A DNA stretch of 42,147 nt, from the NCBI GenBank assembly GCA_944392605.1, contig CALXXE010000016.1:1-42147 (forward strand), read 5' to 3'. Position numbers and translations under genes: made by a program. Positions 7,932-16,326 of this stretch are shown in pieces (the stretch's first letter is position 1; every line of letters begins with the position of its first letter). The DNA comes from an uncultured Clostridia bacterium. GTDB taxonomy: Bacteria > Bacillota > Clostridia > TANB77 > CAG-508. The notes beneath the pieces are model-generated. The model had not been told where the DNA came from and ran no database searches. It saw only the letters and a list, made by a program, of their open reading frames with translations.

Positions 7932-10556
7932 ATTAAAATATTAAATAAAATTACATTTAGAAATTTAATAAAAAATAAAAAAAAGACATTAACTTTATTA
8001 ATAGGACTAATAATTATTATTACTTCTGTATTTTCTATTTTAATACTTTTATCAAGTTACCAAAAATACATGATAAATTCTGTACTTACAAAAGATAACT
8101 GGGATACAAAAATTTCTAATATAGAATATAAGGACTATAAAAGATTAAAAGATTATGATGATTTAGAAGAAATATCAAAAACATATAATATAGGAAAAGT
8201 TGATATGCAATCACCTGGTATAACTTCTATATATGTAGATATATATGCTTATGATGAAAACAGTATGAAAAATCTATTATCATCTAACATAAGAACTGGA
8301 AGGCTACCAGAAAATTCTAAAGAAATTGCTATTTCAAAATCGAGTGATAGTAATATAATTAATTTAGGAGAAAAACAATATAAAGTTGGAGATAAAATTA
8401 ATCTAAATAATAAGGAGTACACGATAGTAGGTGTTTTAAATGAAACTAAACATGATGAAAATTCTATGACTAAGGTAACACATGGAGGGGTTACATATTT
8501 AGATGAAGATTTCTTAACTGATGAAAGTTTACTTGATTTATATATATCTAATAGGAACATAAATAAGGTATATGATACTGAAAAAAAGATAGTAAATGAT
8601 TTAAAAATTTCAGAAAAAGATGTTTCTTATAATGAAGAGTTATTAGTTTATTCTTTAGTATCAAATTCAAAATTTAAAGATTCCTTTTATTTAATTGGAA
8701 CAACTTTATTGTTGGTTGTAGCAGTTTCTTCTGTTGGTTTAATATTTACAACACTTAATATATTGCTTAACTCAAGAAAAAAAGAATTTGGAGAATTACT
8801 TTCAATAGGTTGTACTAAGAGTAATGTTCGTAAAATGATATTGTTTGAGGTTTTTATATTAGCTTTAATTGCAATTCCTGTATCATTTTTAATAAGTATA
8901 GGTATTGTAACAATTATCTTAAACAATATAACAAACTTGCTAAATGACTTAATTTTTCAAGATTATAGTATTTTTGTTGTAGGAACCAATATACCTCTTA
9001 ATATATATGTTTCAGCTAAATATATTATAGTTGCGCTGGTATTTGTTTTTATTACAATATTTATATCAGCAATTATACCAGCTATAAAGATAAGTAATAT
9101 TTCACCAATTGAAGCTATAAAAGAACAAAATAAAATAAAAGTTAAGAAAAATATAAAAAATAAAAAGTATTTTTTTTCTAAGTTTATTAGTAATGAAGCT
9201 GATATAGAATATAAATATATAAGGAGAAGTAAAGGAAATACTAATTCTATAATATTTTCATTAGTAATTTGTGTAATTGTTTTTTTTGTTGGAAGTAACT
9301 ATATAACTAATGTTTATGCACGTGCTGAAAATGATAATAGAAATTATAATTACTTAGTTTACTTAGATGATAATTGTCAATATGAAAAAGTAATAAGCGA
9401 TTTAAAAGATAAAAATTTAATAAAATCCTACTACATAGAAGAGCGAATAAGAGAATTACACTTAGATATAGAAGATGATAAGATAAATCAAGAATTAATA
9501 GATTTTCTAAATTCGGATAAATGCCCAGAAGGTGTATTTTATAATTTAAATAATAATAATGAACCAATGTTGTCGTGTACTATTTTTACAATAGAAGAAC
9601 ATGATAGATATAATGAATTTTTGGAAAAAACAGGAGTTAAAGAGTTAGAAGATGGAGAATGTATATTATTAAACAATATTGATTTGCCACAATATGTTAG
9701 TTTTCATGTAACAAATTATAAAGATGGTGATACATTATCTTTTCTAATAACTGAATTAATAGACCATGAAAACATTAATGAACAATATGGTGATATGGTA
9801 GTTAGAGACTTAGAAGCTAATAGTACAGCGGTAGAAAATATAGATTTAAATATAGAAAAAGTTACAGACAATTTTTATGGATATTTTAATTATACAGAGT
9901 TTAATGATTTATATTTATCTCCTATTGCGGTATTTGTAAACTCAAATACATTAAAAAATATAGAGAATGAAATAAAAAATCAAAAAAGAAATTTTTATAA
10001 TATTGATGGAGAAATGGGTGTTAATAGTACGATTAATTTATTTTTAGAAACTACAAATGTTAAAGAAATTGATAATTATTTAGAAGAAAACGATATTTCC
10101 GGACTTAATTATGAAGAACAAAATAATTCAAATAATAGTAAAAGAATTATTATGGAAGTATTTTTATATGGCTTTATAATACTAATAGGAACATGTACAT
10201 TTTTAAATATATTTAATGTTATATTTTCTAGCAGAATTTTAAGAAAAAAAGAATTTAAAACTTTAAAAGATTTAGGAATGACGAAAAAACAATTAAATAA
10301 AATGATAAGATTTGAGGGGTGGTATTATTCAATATTATCATTAGTAATAGGTACTATATTAGGCATAATTATATTTATAATTATATATGAAGTAGAATCT
10401 CAAGTGGTTAATAAATTATTATATAATATGTATATTTCTTGGCAAAGTATTCTAATTTGTGTATTATTTGTACTTATAAGTGTATTTTTAGCAAGTTTAA
10501 TATCAAGAGTTATAGAAACAAATAAAATATTTAAGAAAGAAAATAACAGAAAATAG
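7932..10556 (+). CDS. FtsX-like ABC permease, apparent ATT start
   Basis: The first ATG in frame is at 8070, but the open frame runs back to 7917 and the missing stretch encodes a typical start: KILNKITFRNLIKNKKK followed by a hydrophobic helix. A perfect GGGGAGG lies at 7919-7925, six bases before ATT 7932. No ATG, GTG or TTG is available there, so ATT (or ATT 7926) is the likely start, giving 874 aa. It has the MacB/FtsX-like layout: first helix, large extracellular domain, three helices at ~residues 250-400, a second repeat of extracellular domain and C-terminal helices. It is the partner of the ATPase just upstream. Confidence 0.8.
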   Translation: MKILNKITFRNLIKNKKKTLTLLIGLIIIITSVFSILILLSSYQKYMINSVLTKDNWDTKISNIEYKDYKRLKDYDDLEEISKTYNIGKVDMQSPGITSIYVDIYAYDENSMKNLLSSNIRTGRLPENSKEIAISKSSDSNIINLGEKQYKVGDKINLNNKEYTIVGVLNETKHDENSMTKVTHGGVTYLDEDFLTDESLLDLYISNRNINKVYDTEKKIVNDLKISEKDVSYNEELLVYSLVSNSKFKDSFYLIGTTLLLVVAVSSVGLIFTTLNILLNSRKKEFGELLSIGCTKSNVRKMILFEVFILALIAIPVSFLISIGIVTIILNNITNLLNDLIFQDYSIFVVGTNIPLNIYVSAKYIIVALVFVFITIFISAIIPAIKISNISPIEAIKEQNKIKVKKNIKNKKYFFSKFISNEADIEYKYIRRSKGNTNSIIFSLVICVIVFFVGSNYITNVYARAENDNRNYNYLVYLDDNCQYEKVISDLKDKNLIKSYYIEERIRELHLDIEDDKINQELIDFLNSDKCPEGVFYNLNNNNEPMLSCTIFTIEEHDRYNEFLEKTGVKELEDGECILLNNIDLPQYVSFHVTNYKDGDTLSFLITELIDHENINEQYGDMVVRDLEANSTAVENIDLNIEKVTDNFYGYFNYTEFNDLYLSPIAVFVNSNTLKNIENEIKNQKRNFYNIDGEMGVNSTINLFLETTNVKEIDNYLEENDISGLNYEEQNNSNNSKRIIMEVFLYGFIILIGTCTFLNIFNVIFSSRILRKKEFKTLKDLGMTKKQLNKMIRFEGWYYSILSLVIGTILGIIIFIIIYEVESQVVNKLLYNMYISWQSILICVLFVLISVFLASLISRVIETNKIFKKENNRK

Positions 10557-10617
10557 AAGTAAACCAAAAATATGAAGAAACTTTAAATTTGAATAAATAA
10601 TTGTATTGAAAAATTAT

Positions 10618-10646
10618 TTGACTTTTCTATAAAAACTGTGTATAAT
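10618..10646 (+). promoter_or_regulatory. Promoter of putative antitoxin RNA 2
   Basis: TTGACT (10618-10623), 17-bp spacer, TATAAT (10641-10646). It points into cassette 2 from the left and matches the promoter position in copy 1. Confidence 0.7.
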
Positions 10647-10652
10647 AAATTA

Positions 10653-10736
10653 TAGGAAATGGAGAAACCACAAACGTGGTTTGCCTGGTTATATGTTAAA
10701 AACACATCGCCCGGTCAAGACAGATGTGTTTTTTTA
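10653..10736 (+). ncRNA. Putative antitoxin RNA 2, convergent to peptide 2
   Basis: Predicted from the promoter at 10618-10646 and the terminator hairpin AAAAACACAT (10698-10707) / ATGTGTTTTT (10724-10733) with T tail. It begins GGAAATGG and contains the AAACCAC-AAAC-GTGGTTT hairpin also present in copy 1. Confidence 0.6.
10698..10736. terminator. Bidirectional terminator within cassette 2
   Basis: The same hairpin as in copy 1, A- and T-flanked on both sides, with a G+C-rich loop that differs between the copies. Confidence 0.7.
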
Positions 10737-10740
10737 TTGA

Positions 10741-10863
10741 CTATTTTTGCTTGCTTATAATTACAACTATAGCTATAATTAAGGCAAACGTAATGATAGT
10801 TGTTGATACTAAACCAACAAAAAGTAATTTTATTATTAGTAATAATGATTGTATTTCTACCAT
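10741..10863 (-). CDS. Small hydrophobic peptide 2, putative type I toxin
   Basis: 40 aa, starting MVEIQS and ending SKQK, a paralogue of the peptide at 2599-2715. It is hydrophobic throughout with a terminal Lys-Gln-Lys. AGGAGGTGAGGCGT precedes the ATG, and CCTCCT eight bases further upstream can pair with AGGAGG, as in copy 1. The substitutions between the copies are mostly conservative (I/L/V exchanges), as expected for selection on a membrane peptide. Toxicity is inferred from architecture only. Confidence 0.7.
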   Translation of the reverse strand: MVEIQSLLLIIKLLFVGLVSTTIITFALIIAIVVIISKQK

Positions 10864-10928
10864 ACGCCTCACCTCCTTTATGTAGGAGGCAAACCACATC
10901 TGTTTTATTCTCATTTCCTATGCTAAAC

Positions 10929-10957
10929 ATTATAGTGTATTTTTACTACTTTGTCTA
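10929..10957 (-). promoter_or_regulatory. Promoter of hydrophobic peptide 2
   Basis: On the minus strand TAGACA (10957-10952), 17-bp spacer, TATAAT (10934-10929). The predicted start falls at the cassette end, near 10922. Confidence 0.65.
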
Positions 10958-11000
10958 GTTAAAAAATTAATTTTAACTATAATTCATAAAAATAAAAAAT

Positions 11001-11026
11001 ACACATAGGAAGCTAATCCTATGTGT
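11001..11026 (-). terminator. Terminator of the SPFH gene
   Basis: A perfect 10-bp stem ACACATAGGA/TCCTATGTGT, followed on the minus strand by a T-rich tract. Confidence 0.8.
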
Positions 11027-11041
11027 TATTTATATTAAATA

Positions 11042-11980
11042 TTATTCTTTTGGTGTACTATCTGTTTTTTTAGATGTATCTTTTTTACCATCTTTTACAG
11101 CTTCTGCCATAGCTCCTAAAGAACTTAAAGCATTTGTTGCTTCAAATGGGATAAATACTTTGTTTGCTTCACCTTCAGCTACTTTTTCTAAAGCTTCTAA
11201 AGATTTTAATTGAACTAACTTATCATCAGGATTAGATTTCTTAATTGCTTCATAAACCATTTGAATTTCTTTAGCCTTAGCTTCAGCAACTTCACGAATA
11301 GCTTGTGCCTCACCGGCAGCTCTTCTTATTTGAGATTCTTTATCAGCTTCAGCTTCTAATATAGCTGCTTGTTTTTTACCTTCAGCAATAGTGATAGCAG
11401 ATTGTCTTTGAGCTTCAGACTCTAGAATCATAGCTCTTTTATTTCTTTCTGCGTTCATTTCTTTTTCCATTGCGTCTTTAACATCTGGTGGAGGTGTAAT
11501 GTCTTTTATTTCAACTCTATCAATTTTACAACCCCATCTGTCTGTTGCTTCATCAAGAACAACTCTTAATTGAGTATTAATACCATCTCTTGAACTAAAT
11601 GTTTCATCTAAGCTCATTTTACCAATAATATCACGAATAGTTGTGATTGCTAAATATTCAATACCTTTTTTCAAGCTTTGAATTTCATAAACTGCTTTTG
11701 CTGGATCAGTTATTTGATAGAACACAACTGTATCAATTGTAATTGTAACGTTATCTTTAGTGATAACATCTTGAGGTGGTATATCCATTGTTTGTTGTTT
11801 TAAACTTACAACACTTCTTACATGATCTAAGAAAGGTATGATTATTGTAAGTCCAGCGTCTGCGACTTTATAAAATTTACCTAATCTTTCTATAATGTAT
11901 ACTTCAGCTTGTTTTACAATTTTAATAGACATTGCAGCTAAAACTAAGACGATGATTAATAATATAATTAAAACTACCAT
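11042..11980 (-). CDS. SPFH/Band 7 (stomatin-like) membrane protein
   Basis: 312 aa. An N-terminal membrane helix (residues ~1-20) is followed by the SPFH domain (IVKQAEVYIIERLGK, then DPAKAVYEIQ). After it comes a long Ala/Glu/Lys-rich coiled coil with repeated AEA words (residues ~175-260) and a charged tail. It is of the QmcA/paraslipin type, which oligomerises at the membrane. It lies 38 bp downstream of an NfeD gene, the classic SPFH-NfeD pair; a role in membrane organisation or quality control is known for the family. The ATG follows a GGAGG site. Confidence 0.92.
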   Translation of the reverse strand: MVVLIILLIIVLVLAAMSIKIVKQAEVYIIERLGKFYKVADAGLTIIIPFLDHVRSVVSLKQQTMDIPPQDVITKDNVTITIDTVVFYQITDPAKAVYEIQSLKKGIEYLAITTIRDIIGKMSLDETFSSRDGINTQLRVVLDEATDRWGCKIDRVEIKDITPPPDVKDAMEKEMNAERNKRAMILESEAQRQSAITIAEGKKQAAILEAEADKESQIRRAAGEAQAIREVAEAKAKEIQMVYEAIKKSNPDDKLVQLKSLEALEKVAEGEANKVFIPFEATNALSSLGAMAEAVKDGKKDTSKKTDSTPKE

Positions 11981-12018
11981 AATTTTCCTCCTTTTATTTT
12001 ATATGTAATTTTAATAAC

Positions 12019-12444
12019 TTATTTTATTGGTGTAACAATAACTTTAACACCTTTAATTTCTACTACTTCAACTTCTGTACCTTTTGGAATATCCATATCA
12101 TCTTTGCCAATAGCTGACCAAAGTTCTCCTTCTATCTTAACTTGACCAGTAGCTTTTATGGAATTAATATCTTTTGTAACTAGGCCTTTTTTACCTATTA
12201 TAGAACTAGCATTAGTTTTAACTGTTTCTATATTTGCAAACTTTTTAACTAATGGTTTAGTAGCTAGTATTAATATAACAGAAGATATTAAAAACACAGT
12301 TGTTTGAACTATTATATCAGGAATAAATAAACTAACTACCATTGCAATTAGTGAACCTAAAGCAAACCAAAAGATTAAAAATCCAGAAGTAATAACTTCA
12401 CCAATTACAAATATTCCTGCTAATATTAACCAAACATACCACAT
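12019..12444 (-). CDS. NfeD-like membrane protein
   Basis: 141 aa from the ATG ending at 12442, preceded by AAGGAGG; the longer open frame to 12519 begins with an unrelated stretch. MWYVWLILAG starts a block of three to four membrane helices (residues 1-75). A C-terminal OB-fold domain (residues ~80-141) has the GKKGLV, GEL-W and KGTEVEVVEIKG elements typical of NfeD. It is the partner of the SPFH protein downstream in the same operon. Confidence 0.9.
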   Translation of the reverse strand: MWYVWLILAGIFVIGEVITSGFLIFWFALGSLIAMVVSLFIPDIIVQTTVFLISSVILILATKPLVKKFANIETVKTNASSIIGKKGLVTKDINSIKATGQVKIEGELWSAIGKDDMDIPKGTEVEVVEIKGVKVIVTPIK

Positions 12445-12478
12445 AAAGTTTTTCCTCCTTAAAATACCAACTATTATA

Positions 12479-12487
12479 ATTATAACA
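12479..12487 (-). promoter_or_regulatory. Extended -10 of the nfeD-SPFH operon
   Basis: TGTTATAAT on the minus strand, about 35 bp upstream of the nfeD start. The -35 region is T-rich without a clear box. Confidence 0.5.
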
Positions 12488-12632
12488 TATTTTAAGCAAA
12501 AAGAAAATATGTTAACCAAAATTTATAACAAAAACACTAATATTTAAACGTGTTTTTATAATAAATTTGATAAAAATAATATAAAAACAAAAAATTGTAC
12601 AAACTTAAAACAAATAATTGATTATTTTCTAC

Positions 12633-12676
12633 TTGTAGATAGTAAAATAAAATGGTATAATACAAATTGTATTATA
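12633..12676 (+). promoter_or_regulatory. Promoter with a 21-bp palindrome over the -10
   Basis: TTGTAG (12633-12638), 17-bp spacer, TATAAT (12656-12661). The -10 begins a perfect palindrome, TATAATACAA-A-TTGTATTATA (12656-12676), so a -10 hexamer is present on each strand. It could be a repressor site for the envelope operon that follows or a bidirectional start. Confidence 0.6.
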
Positions 12677-12711
12677 TATTTTTATAATTATTATTAAATA
12701 GGAGTAAAATA

Positions 12712-13590
12712 ATGATATTAGATGAAATTAAAGATAAGTTACCATTTATGAAAAAAATAAAAGTATATGCTTTTGTTGGTCCTTCAGGAACAGGTAAAAG
12801 TTATAGGGCACAGATGGTAGCTAGTGAAAAAAATATTAATTTTATAATAGATGATGGACTTCTTATAAAAGATAATGAAGTAATTGCAGGAGAGTCAGCA
12901 AAGAAAGCAGAAACGAAAGTTGCAACTGTTAGACATGCATTATTTTATGAAGAGAAAGAAAGAGAGCCAATAATAAAAGCTTTAAAGAAATATAAAGCAG
13001 ATAAAATATTAATACTTGGAACTTCTGATGGAATGGTACAAAAAATTGCAGCAAATTTAGGACTACCAGAAGTCTCTGATACAACATATATTACAGATGT
13101 TGCAACAGAGCAAGAAATGAAAACAGCAAGAAGAATAAGAGTAACAGAAGGAAAACATGTAATACCAGTACCAACATTTGAAATAAAAAAAGATTTTTCA
13201 GGATATTTATTAGATCCTCTTCAAATATTTAAATCAAAAGGAAAAGGAGAAAAACCATATATTTCAGAAAAGTCTATAATAAGACCTACATTTAGTTATT
13301 TAGGTAAATTTACAATATCTGATTTAGTATTTAGACAAATACTAGAATATTTAGCGAGTGGAACACCAGCAATACATAAAATATTAAGAACAAGAGTAGA
13401 AAATTACGGTGAAGGTGCTAAGATTTATATGGAAGTTAGTATTGTTTATGGATTTAATGTAGTACAAGGTTTAAAAGATTTTAGAGAAAAAGCTAAAAAG
13501 GAAATTGAAAAATTAACAGCAATGAATGTGGTAGAACTTGAAGTCGTTGCAAAAAATATTTATGTACCACAAGAAGGGGAGGAAAAATAA
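12712..13590 (+). CDS. P-loop NTPase fused to an Asp23/Gls24-like domain
   Basis: 292 aa. Residues 23-30 are GPSGTGKS, a Walker A loop. An ATP-binding-like region extends to ~residue 170, with KILILGTSDGM as a possible Walker B or sensor strand. From ~residue 195 the sequence (FTISDLVFRQILEYLA, then VSIVYGFNV and ELEVVAKNIYV) matches the plan of Asp23/Gls24 domains, a family usually found as single small membrane-associated envelope-stress proteins. Its stop codon directly abuts the cmk start, so both are in one operon with plsC. Function is unknown; the domain assignment is by pattern. Confidence 0.8.
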   Translation: MILDEIKDKLPFMKKIKVYAFVGPSGTGKSYRAQMVASEKNINFIIDDGLLIKDNEVIAGESAKKAETKVATVRHALFYEEKEREPIIKALKKYKADKILILGTSDGMVQKIAANLGLPEVSDTTYITDVATEQEMKTARRIRVTEGKHVIPVPTFEIKKDFSGYLLDPLQIFKSKGKGEKPYISEKSIIRPTFSYLGKFTISDLVFRQILEYLASGTPAIHKILRTRVENYGEGAKIYMEVSIVYGFNVVQGLKDFREKAKKEIEKLTAMNVVELEVVAKNIYVPQEGEEK

Positions 13591-14259
13591 ATGTCTTTTA
13601 TAGTTGCAATTGATGGACCAGCAGGAAGCGGAAAAGGAACGATTACAGAAATAGTAAGTAAAAAACTTGGATTAACTAATATAGGTTCAGGAGCAGCATA
13701 TAGAAGTGTAGCTCTAGCTGCTATTCAAAATAATATACCTGTAACTGATACTAAAGGGATAATAGAGTTATTAGATAAAATAAAAATAGAATTTAGGAAA
13801 GTAAATGACAAAGACTTAATATACTTAAATGGAGAAGATGTAACAACAAGAGTTAGAGAAAAAGATGTTGCAACAACAGTTTCAACAGTTTCTTCAATTA
13901 AAGAAGTAAGATTTAAGTTAAATGATATTTTTAGAGCACAGGCTAAATCTCAAGATGTAATAATGGAAGGAAGAGACATAGGAACTTATGTGTTTCCTCA
14001 TGCAGATGTTAAAATATTCTTAGATGCAAGCTTAGAAGAAAGAGTAAGAAGAAGAATAAAACAAAATGAAGAATTAGGAATTGAAATGTCATATGAAGAA
14101 ATAGAGAAGAATATGAAACAAAGAGATTTAGATGATAAAACAAGAGAGATAGGAGCATTAAAAAAAGCAGAAGATGCCATCTATATTGATTCTAGTAATT
14201 TAGGTATAGAAGAAGTGGCAGATAAAATAATAGATATAATAAAAAAGAAAAGAGCATAA
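13591..14259 (+). CDS. cmk: Cytidylate kinase
   Basis: 222 aa; phosphorylates CMP and dCMP with ATP. The P-loop is DGPAGSGKGT (residues 8-17). The substrate region GSGAAYRSVALAA replaces the usual D-TGAMYRA. GRDIGTYVFPHADVKIFLDA and a lid with RRRIKQNEELG follow. Length and block order are typical. ATG 13591 follows GGGGAGG inside the end of the previous gene. The next gene, plsC, starts 11 bp downstream; cmk with plsC is a common clostridial pair. Confidence 0.95.
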   Translation: MSFIVAIDGPAGSGKGTITEIVSKKLGLTNIGSGAAYRSVALAAIQNNIPVTDTKGIIELLDKIKIEFRKVNDKDLIYLNGEDVTTRVREKDVATTVSTVSSIKEVRFKLNDIFRAQAKSQDVIMEGRDIGTYVFPHADVKIFLDASLEERVRRRIKQNEELGIEMSYEEIEKNMKQRDLDDKTREIGALKKAEDAIYIDSSNLGIEEVADKIIDIIKKKRA

Positions 14260-14270
14260 GGAGAATTGTT

Positions 14271-14876
14271 ATGGAAAAGATAAAAAGTGGATTTAAAGAA
14301 GTGGTTAAATTTATAGTTAGGGGAGCTATTTATATATGGTTTAAATTATTCTATCATTTAGAAATTAATGGACTAGAAAATATACCAAAAGAAGGACCTG
14401 TTATCTTTTGTGGCAACCATAGAAGTTATATAGATCCACCTTTAATTGTTGCAACTGCTAAAAGAGATATAAAGTTTTTAGCAAAAGAAGAATTATATGA
14501 AAATAAGTTTTTAGCATTTTTAGGTTGGGCTTTTGAAGCAATACCTGTAAAGAGAGATGAAAAAGATATAGGAGCAATTAAAAGTTCTTTGAAAGATTTA
14601 AAAGAAGGTAAATGTATTGCGCTTTTCCCAGAAGGTACTAGAAATGGTTTAGCAAAAGGTGAAAAAGTAAAAGATGGTGTAGCATTTTTTGCAGTAAGAA
14701 GCGGAGCTAAAGTAGTTCCTTGTGGTATAAAAGGAGGAACTAAAGAACAAAGAAAACTTGTTATTAATTATGGAAAAGCGTTAGATTATAGCAAGTATAA
14801 AGGTTCAAAAGATAAAGATGTTTTAGATAACATAACAAAGGAAATAATGGATAATATTATAGAACTTGCTAAATAA
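14271..14876 (+). CDS. plsC: 1-acyl-sn-glycerol-3-phosphate acyltransferase
   Basis: 201 aa; makes phosphatidic acid from lysophosphatidic acid at the membrane. An N-terminal hydrophobic segment (residues 11-30) is followed by the catalytic H-x4-D (His50, Asp55 in NHRSYID) and the glycerol-phosphate block FPEGTR (119-124). The family is certain; the exact acyl acceptor is inferred. It is downstream of cmk with an AAGGAG site. Confidence 0.92.
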   Translation: MEKIKSGFKEVVKFIVRGAIYIWFKLFYHLEINGLENIPKEGPVIFCGNHRSYIDPPLIVATAKRDIKFLAKEELYENKFLAFLGWAFEAIPVKRDEKDIGAIKSSLKDLKEGKCIALFPEGTRNGLAKGEKVKDGVAFFAVRSGAKVVPCGIKGGTKEQRKLVINYGKALDYSKYKGSKDKDVLDNITKEIMDNIIELAK

Positions 14877-14900
14877 TTTATTAAAAATGGGAGTTAAAAA

Positions 14901-15311
14901 ATGAATAAAAAAATTACCATACTTATAGTTAGTATAATAATTATTATATGTATAATATTTACTGTTTTTTTGGTAATTAGAAATAAGTCACTTAATATTT
15001 CTGGTGATATAGTTATTACAAAATATAGTTTAAGAACAGATAAACCAAAAAAGAAAGTTGCTATAACATCAACAGAAGATATAAATGAATTATCTAAGTA
15101 TATAGAACAATTAGAGCCACTATCTGGAATGGAAATGGTAAAATTAATGCTAGCAAAAGAAGTAGAAGTTAAATATTATGATTCTATTTCTATAGGGATA
15201 CAACTAGGGGAAAAAAGGTACTGTTATTATATAAATAAAGATGAAAATATATCATCACTTGCAAGGATACCTGATGGTTTGTATGAATGTATAGAGGAAA
15301 AGATAAAATAA
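14901..15311 (+). CDS. Unknown membrane-anchored protein
   Basis: 136 aa. MNKK is followed by a strongly hydrophobic helix (residues 5-27), then a polar outside domain of about 105 residues with two Cys. No known motif recognised. It follows plsC by 24 bp with a GGGAG site and precedes another single-span protein, so it probably belongs to the same transcript. Confidence 0.7.
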   Translation: MNKKITILIVSIIIIICIIFTVFLVIRNKSLNISGDIVITKYSLRTDKPKKKVAITSTEDINELSKYIEQLEPLSGMEMVKLMLAKEVEVKYYDSISIGIQLGEKRYCYYINKDENISSLARIPDGLYECIEEKIK

Positions 15312-15338
15312 AAATCGAAAATGAGGGGAAAATTTAAT

Positions 15339-16214
15339 ATGAACAAAAAAATTTTAGGAATCGGAATAATAATTGTAGTAATTATAATCATAATATTGAT
15401 TGTAATGTTATTTTTAACAAAGAGAAAGGAAGGAGATAAGCAAGAAATAGAAAACAGCACAGTAGCAGAAAGTAATGTAAACAAGACCAATAATTCTCAA
15501 ACTGTGGAGGATATAATAAATAGAAATTATAATTATATGAAGAATAAAGACTTCCAGTCTGCTTCAAAATTATTTGATGAAGATGAATTTTTTAGTATTT
15601 TAAGACAAAATACAAGAGAACGAAATATAGAAACGATTTTGAAAATGGCATATGAAGATTATGAAGAATTTTATGAATACTCAATAAGAAATATTAGACA
15701 AATAGAAGGAATAGATGATTTTAAAAATAATACAAATATAGATATAACAGAGAAAGAATATCAAGAAATATTTGGTAATTACATACTTTATTTAGTTCAA
15801 ATAGATGTAGATGATGAAAACGTAACTAATGGCGAAAATGCAATTGATGTATACTTGTTTGCTAAAGATAATAAAATGGTTTGTACAATTAGAGTGATGA
15901 ATAGTTATGCTACTAAAGGAATGATTGGACAAGCAAAAGATTCAAAAGAAGATGTTGACAAATCAGAAATAAAAGAAAGATTATTATTGGCTATTTCATC
16001 AATAAGACAAGATATTATGGATAACCCAACTCTACAATTAAAAGAATATTGTAATAGAGAAGTTCTTCAAAATGAAATAAGTAGGGCAACTATAAATGAA
16101 TTTACTTGGGAAAATGATATAGGAAATGGAACAATAACAAACGAGGAAGGTAAAACATATAATTTTACGATAGATTCAAATTATCAAGTGGATGTATCAG
16201 ATGTTATAGATTAG
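15339..16214 (+). CDS. Unknown membrane-anchored protein
   Basis: 291 aa from ATG 15339, which follows GAGGGG; an earlier in-frame ATG at 15321 lies upstream of that site. MNKKILGIG leads into an Ile/Val helix (residues ~5-24). The remainder is an acidic extracellular region with an NTF2-like feel (residues ~55-200, NYMKNKDFQSASKLF), but I cannot assign a family. It contains one of the in-frame CGA codons (15621) that show CGA is read normally. Last gene of the cmk operon. Confidence 0.7.
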   Translation: MNKKILGIGIIIVVIIIIILIVMLFLTKRKEGDKQEIENSTVAESNVNKTNNSQTVEDIINRNYNYMKNKDFQSASKLFDEDEFFSILRQNTRERNIETILKMAYEDYEEFYEYSIRNIRQIEGIDDFKNNTNIDITEKEYQEIFGNYILYLVQIDVDDENVTNGENAIDVYLFAKDNKMVCTIRVMNSYATKGMIGQAKDSKEDVDKSEIKERLLLAISSIRQDIMDNPTLQLKEYCNREVLQNEISRATINEFTWENDIGNGTITNEEGKTYNFTIDSNYQVDVSDVID

Positions 16215-16228
16215 TAAAAGAAAATCAG

Positions 16229-16257
16229 TTGACAAAATAGGTTATCGGGTGTATAAT
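16229..16257 (+). promoter_or_regulatory. typA promoter
   Basis: TTGACA (16229-16234), 17-bp spacer, TATAAT (16252-16257). Confidence 0.85.
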
Positions 16258-16268
16258 TGTAAGGATTT

Positions 16269-16302
16269 AAAGGAGACTTTAGGTCCTTTTTTGCGGACTA
16301 AA
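16269..16302 (+). promoter_or_regulatory. typA leader with two competing hairpins
   Basis: Hairpin A pairs AAAGGA (16269-16274) with TCCTTT (16284-16289) and runs into T6, a terminator shape. Hairpin B pairs TTTAG-TCC (16278-16286, one bulged G) with GGACTAAA (16295-16302) and uses the 3' arm of A. The two exclude each other, so attenuation is possible; the stems are short. Confidence 0.4.
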
Positions 16303-16326
16303 ATTTAATAAAAAGAGGGATAAGAG

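Larger units (their letters stand above)
10652..10921. mobile_element. TIR-bounded type I toxin-antitoxin-like cassette, copy 2
   Basis: A 270-bp unit in the orientation opposite to copy 1, with the same perfect terminal repeats (10652-10661 and 10912-10921). It has the same internal order: peptide gene on the minus strand, shared terminator hairpin, and a plus-strand promoter for a convergent RNA. The regions around the ribosome site and the terminal ~35 bp are the best conserved parts. Confidence 0.6.

Noticed and set aside
10715-10930. 71-aa minus-strand frame across cassette 2
   Set aside because: It runs through the terminator and the ribosome-site hairpin; the 40-aa frame has the start signal and a paralogue in cassette 1.
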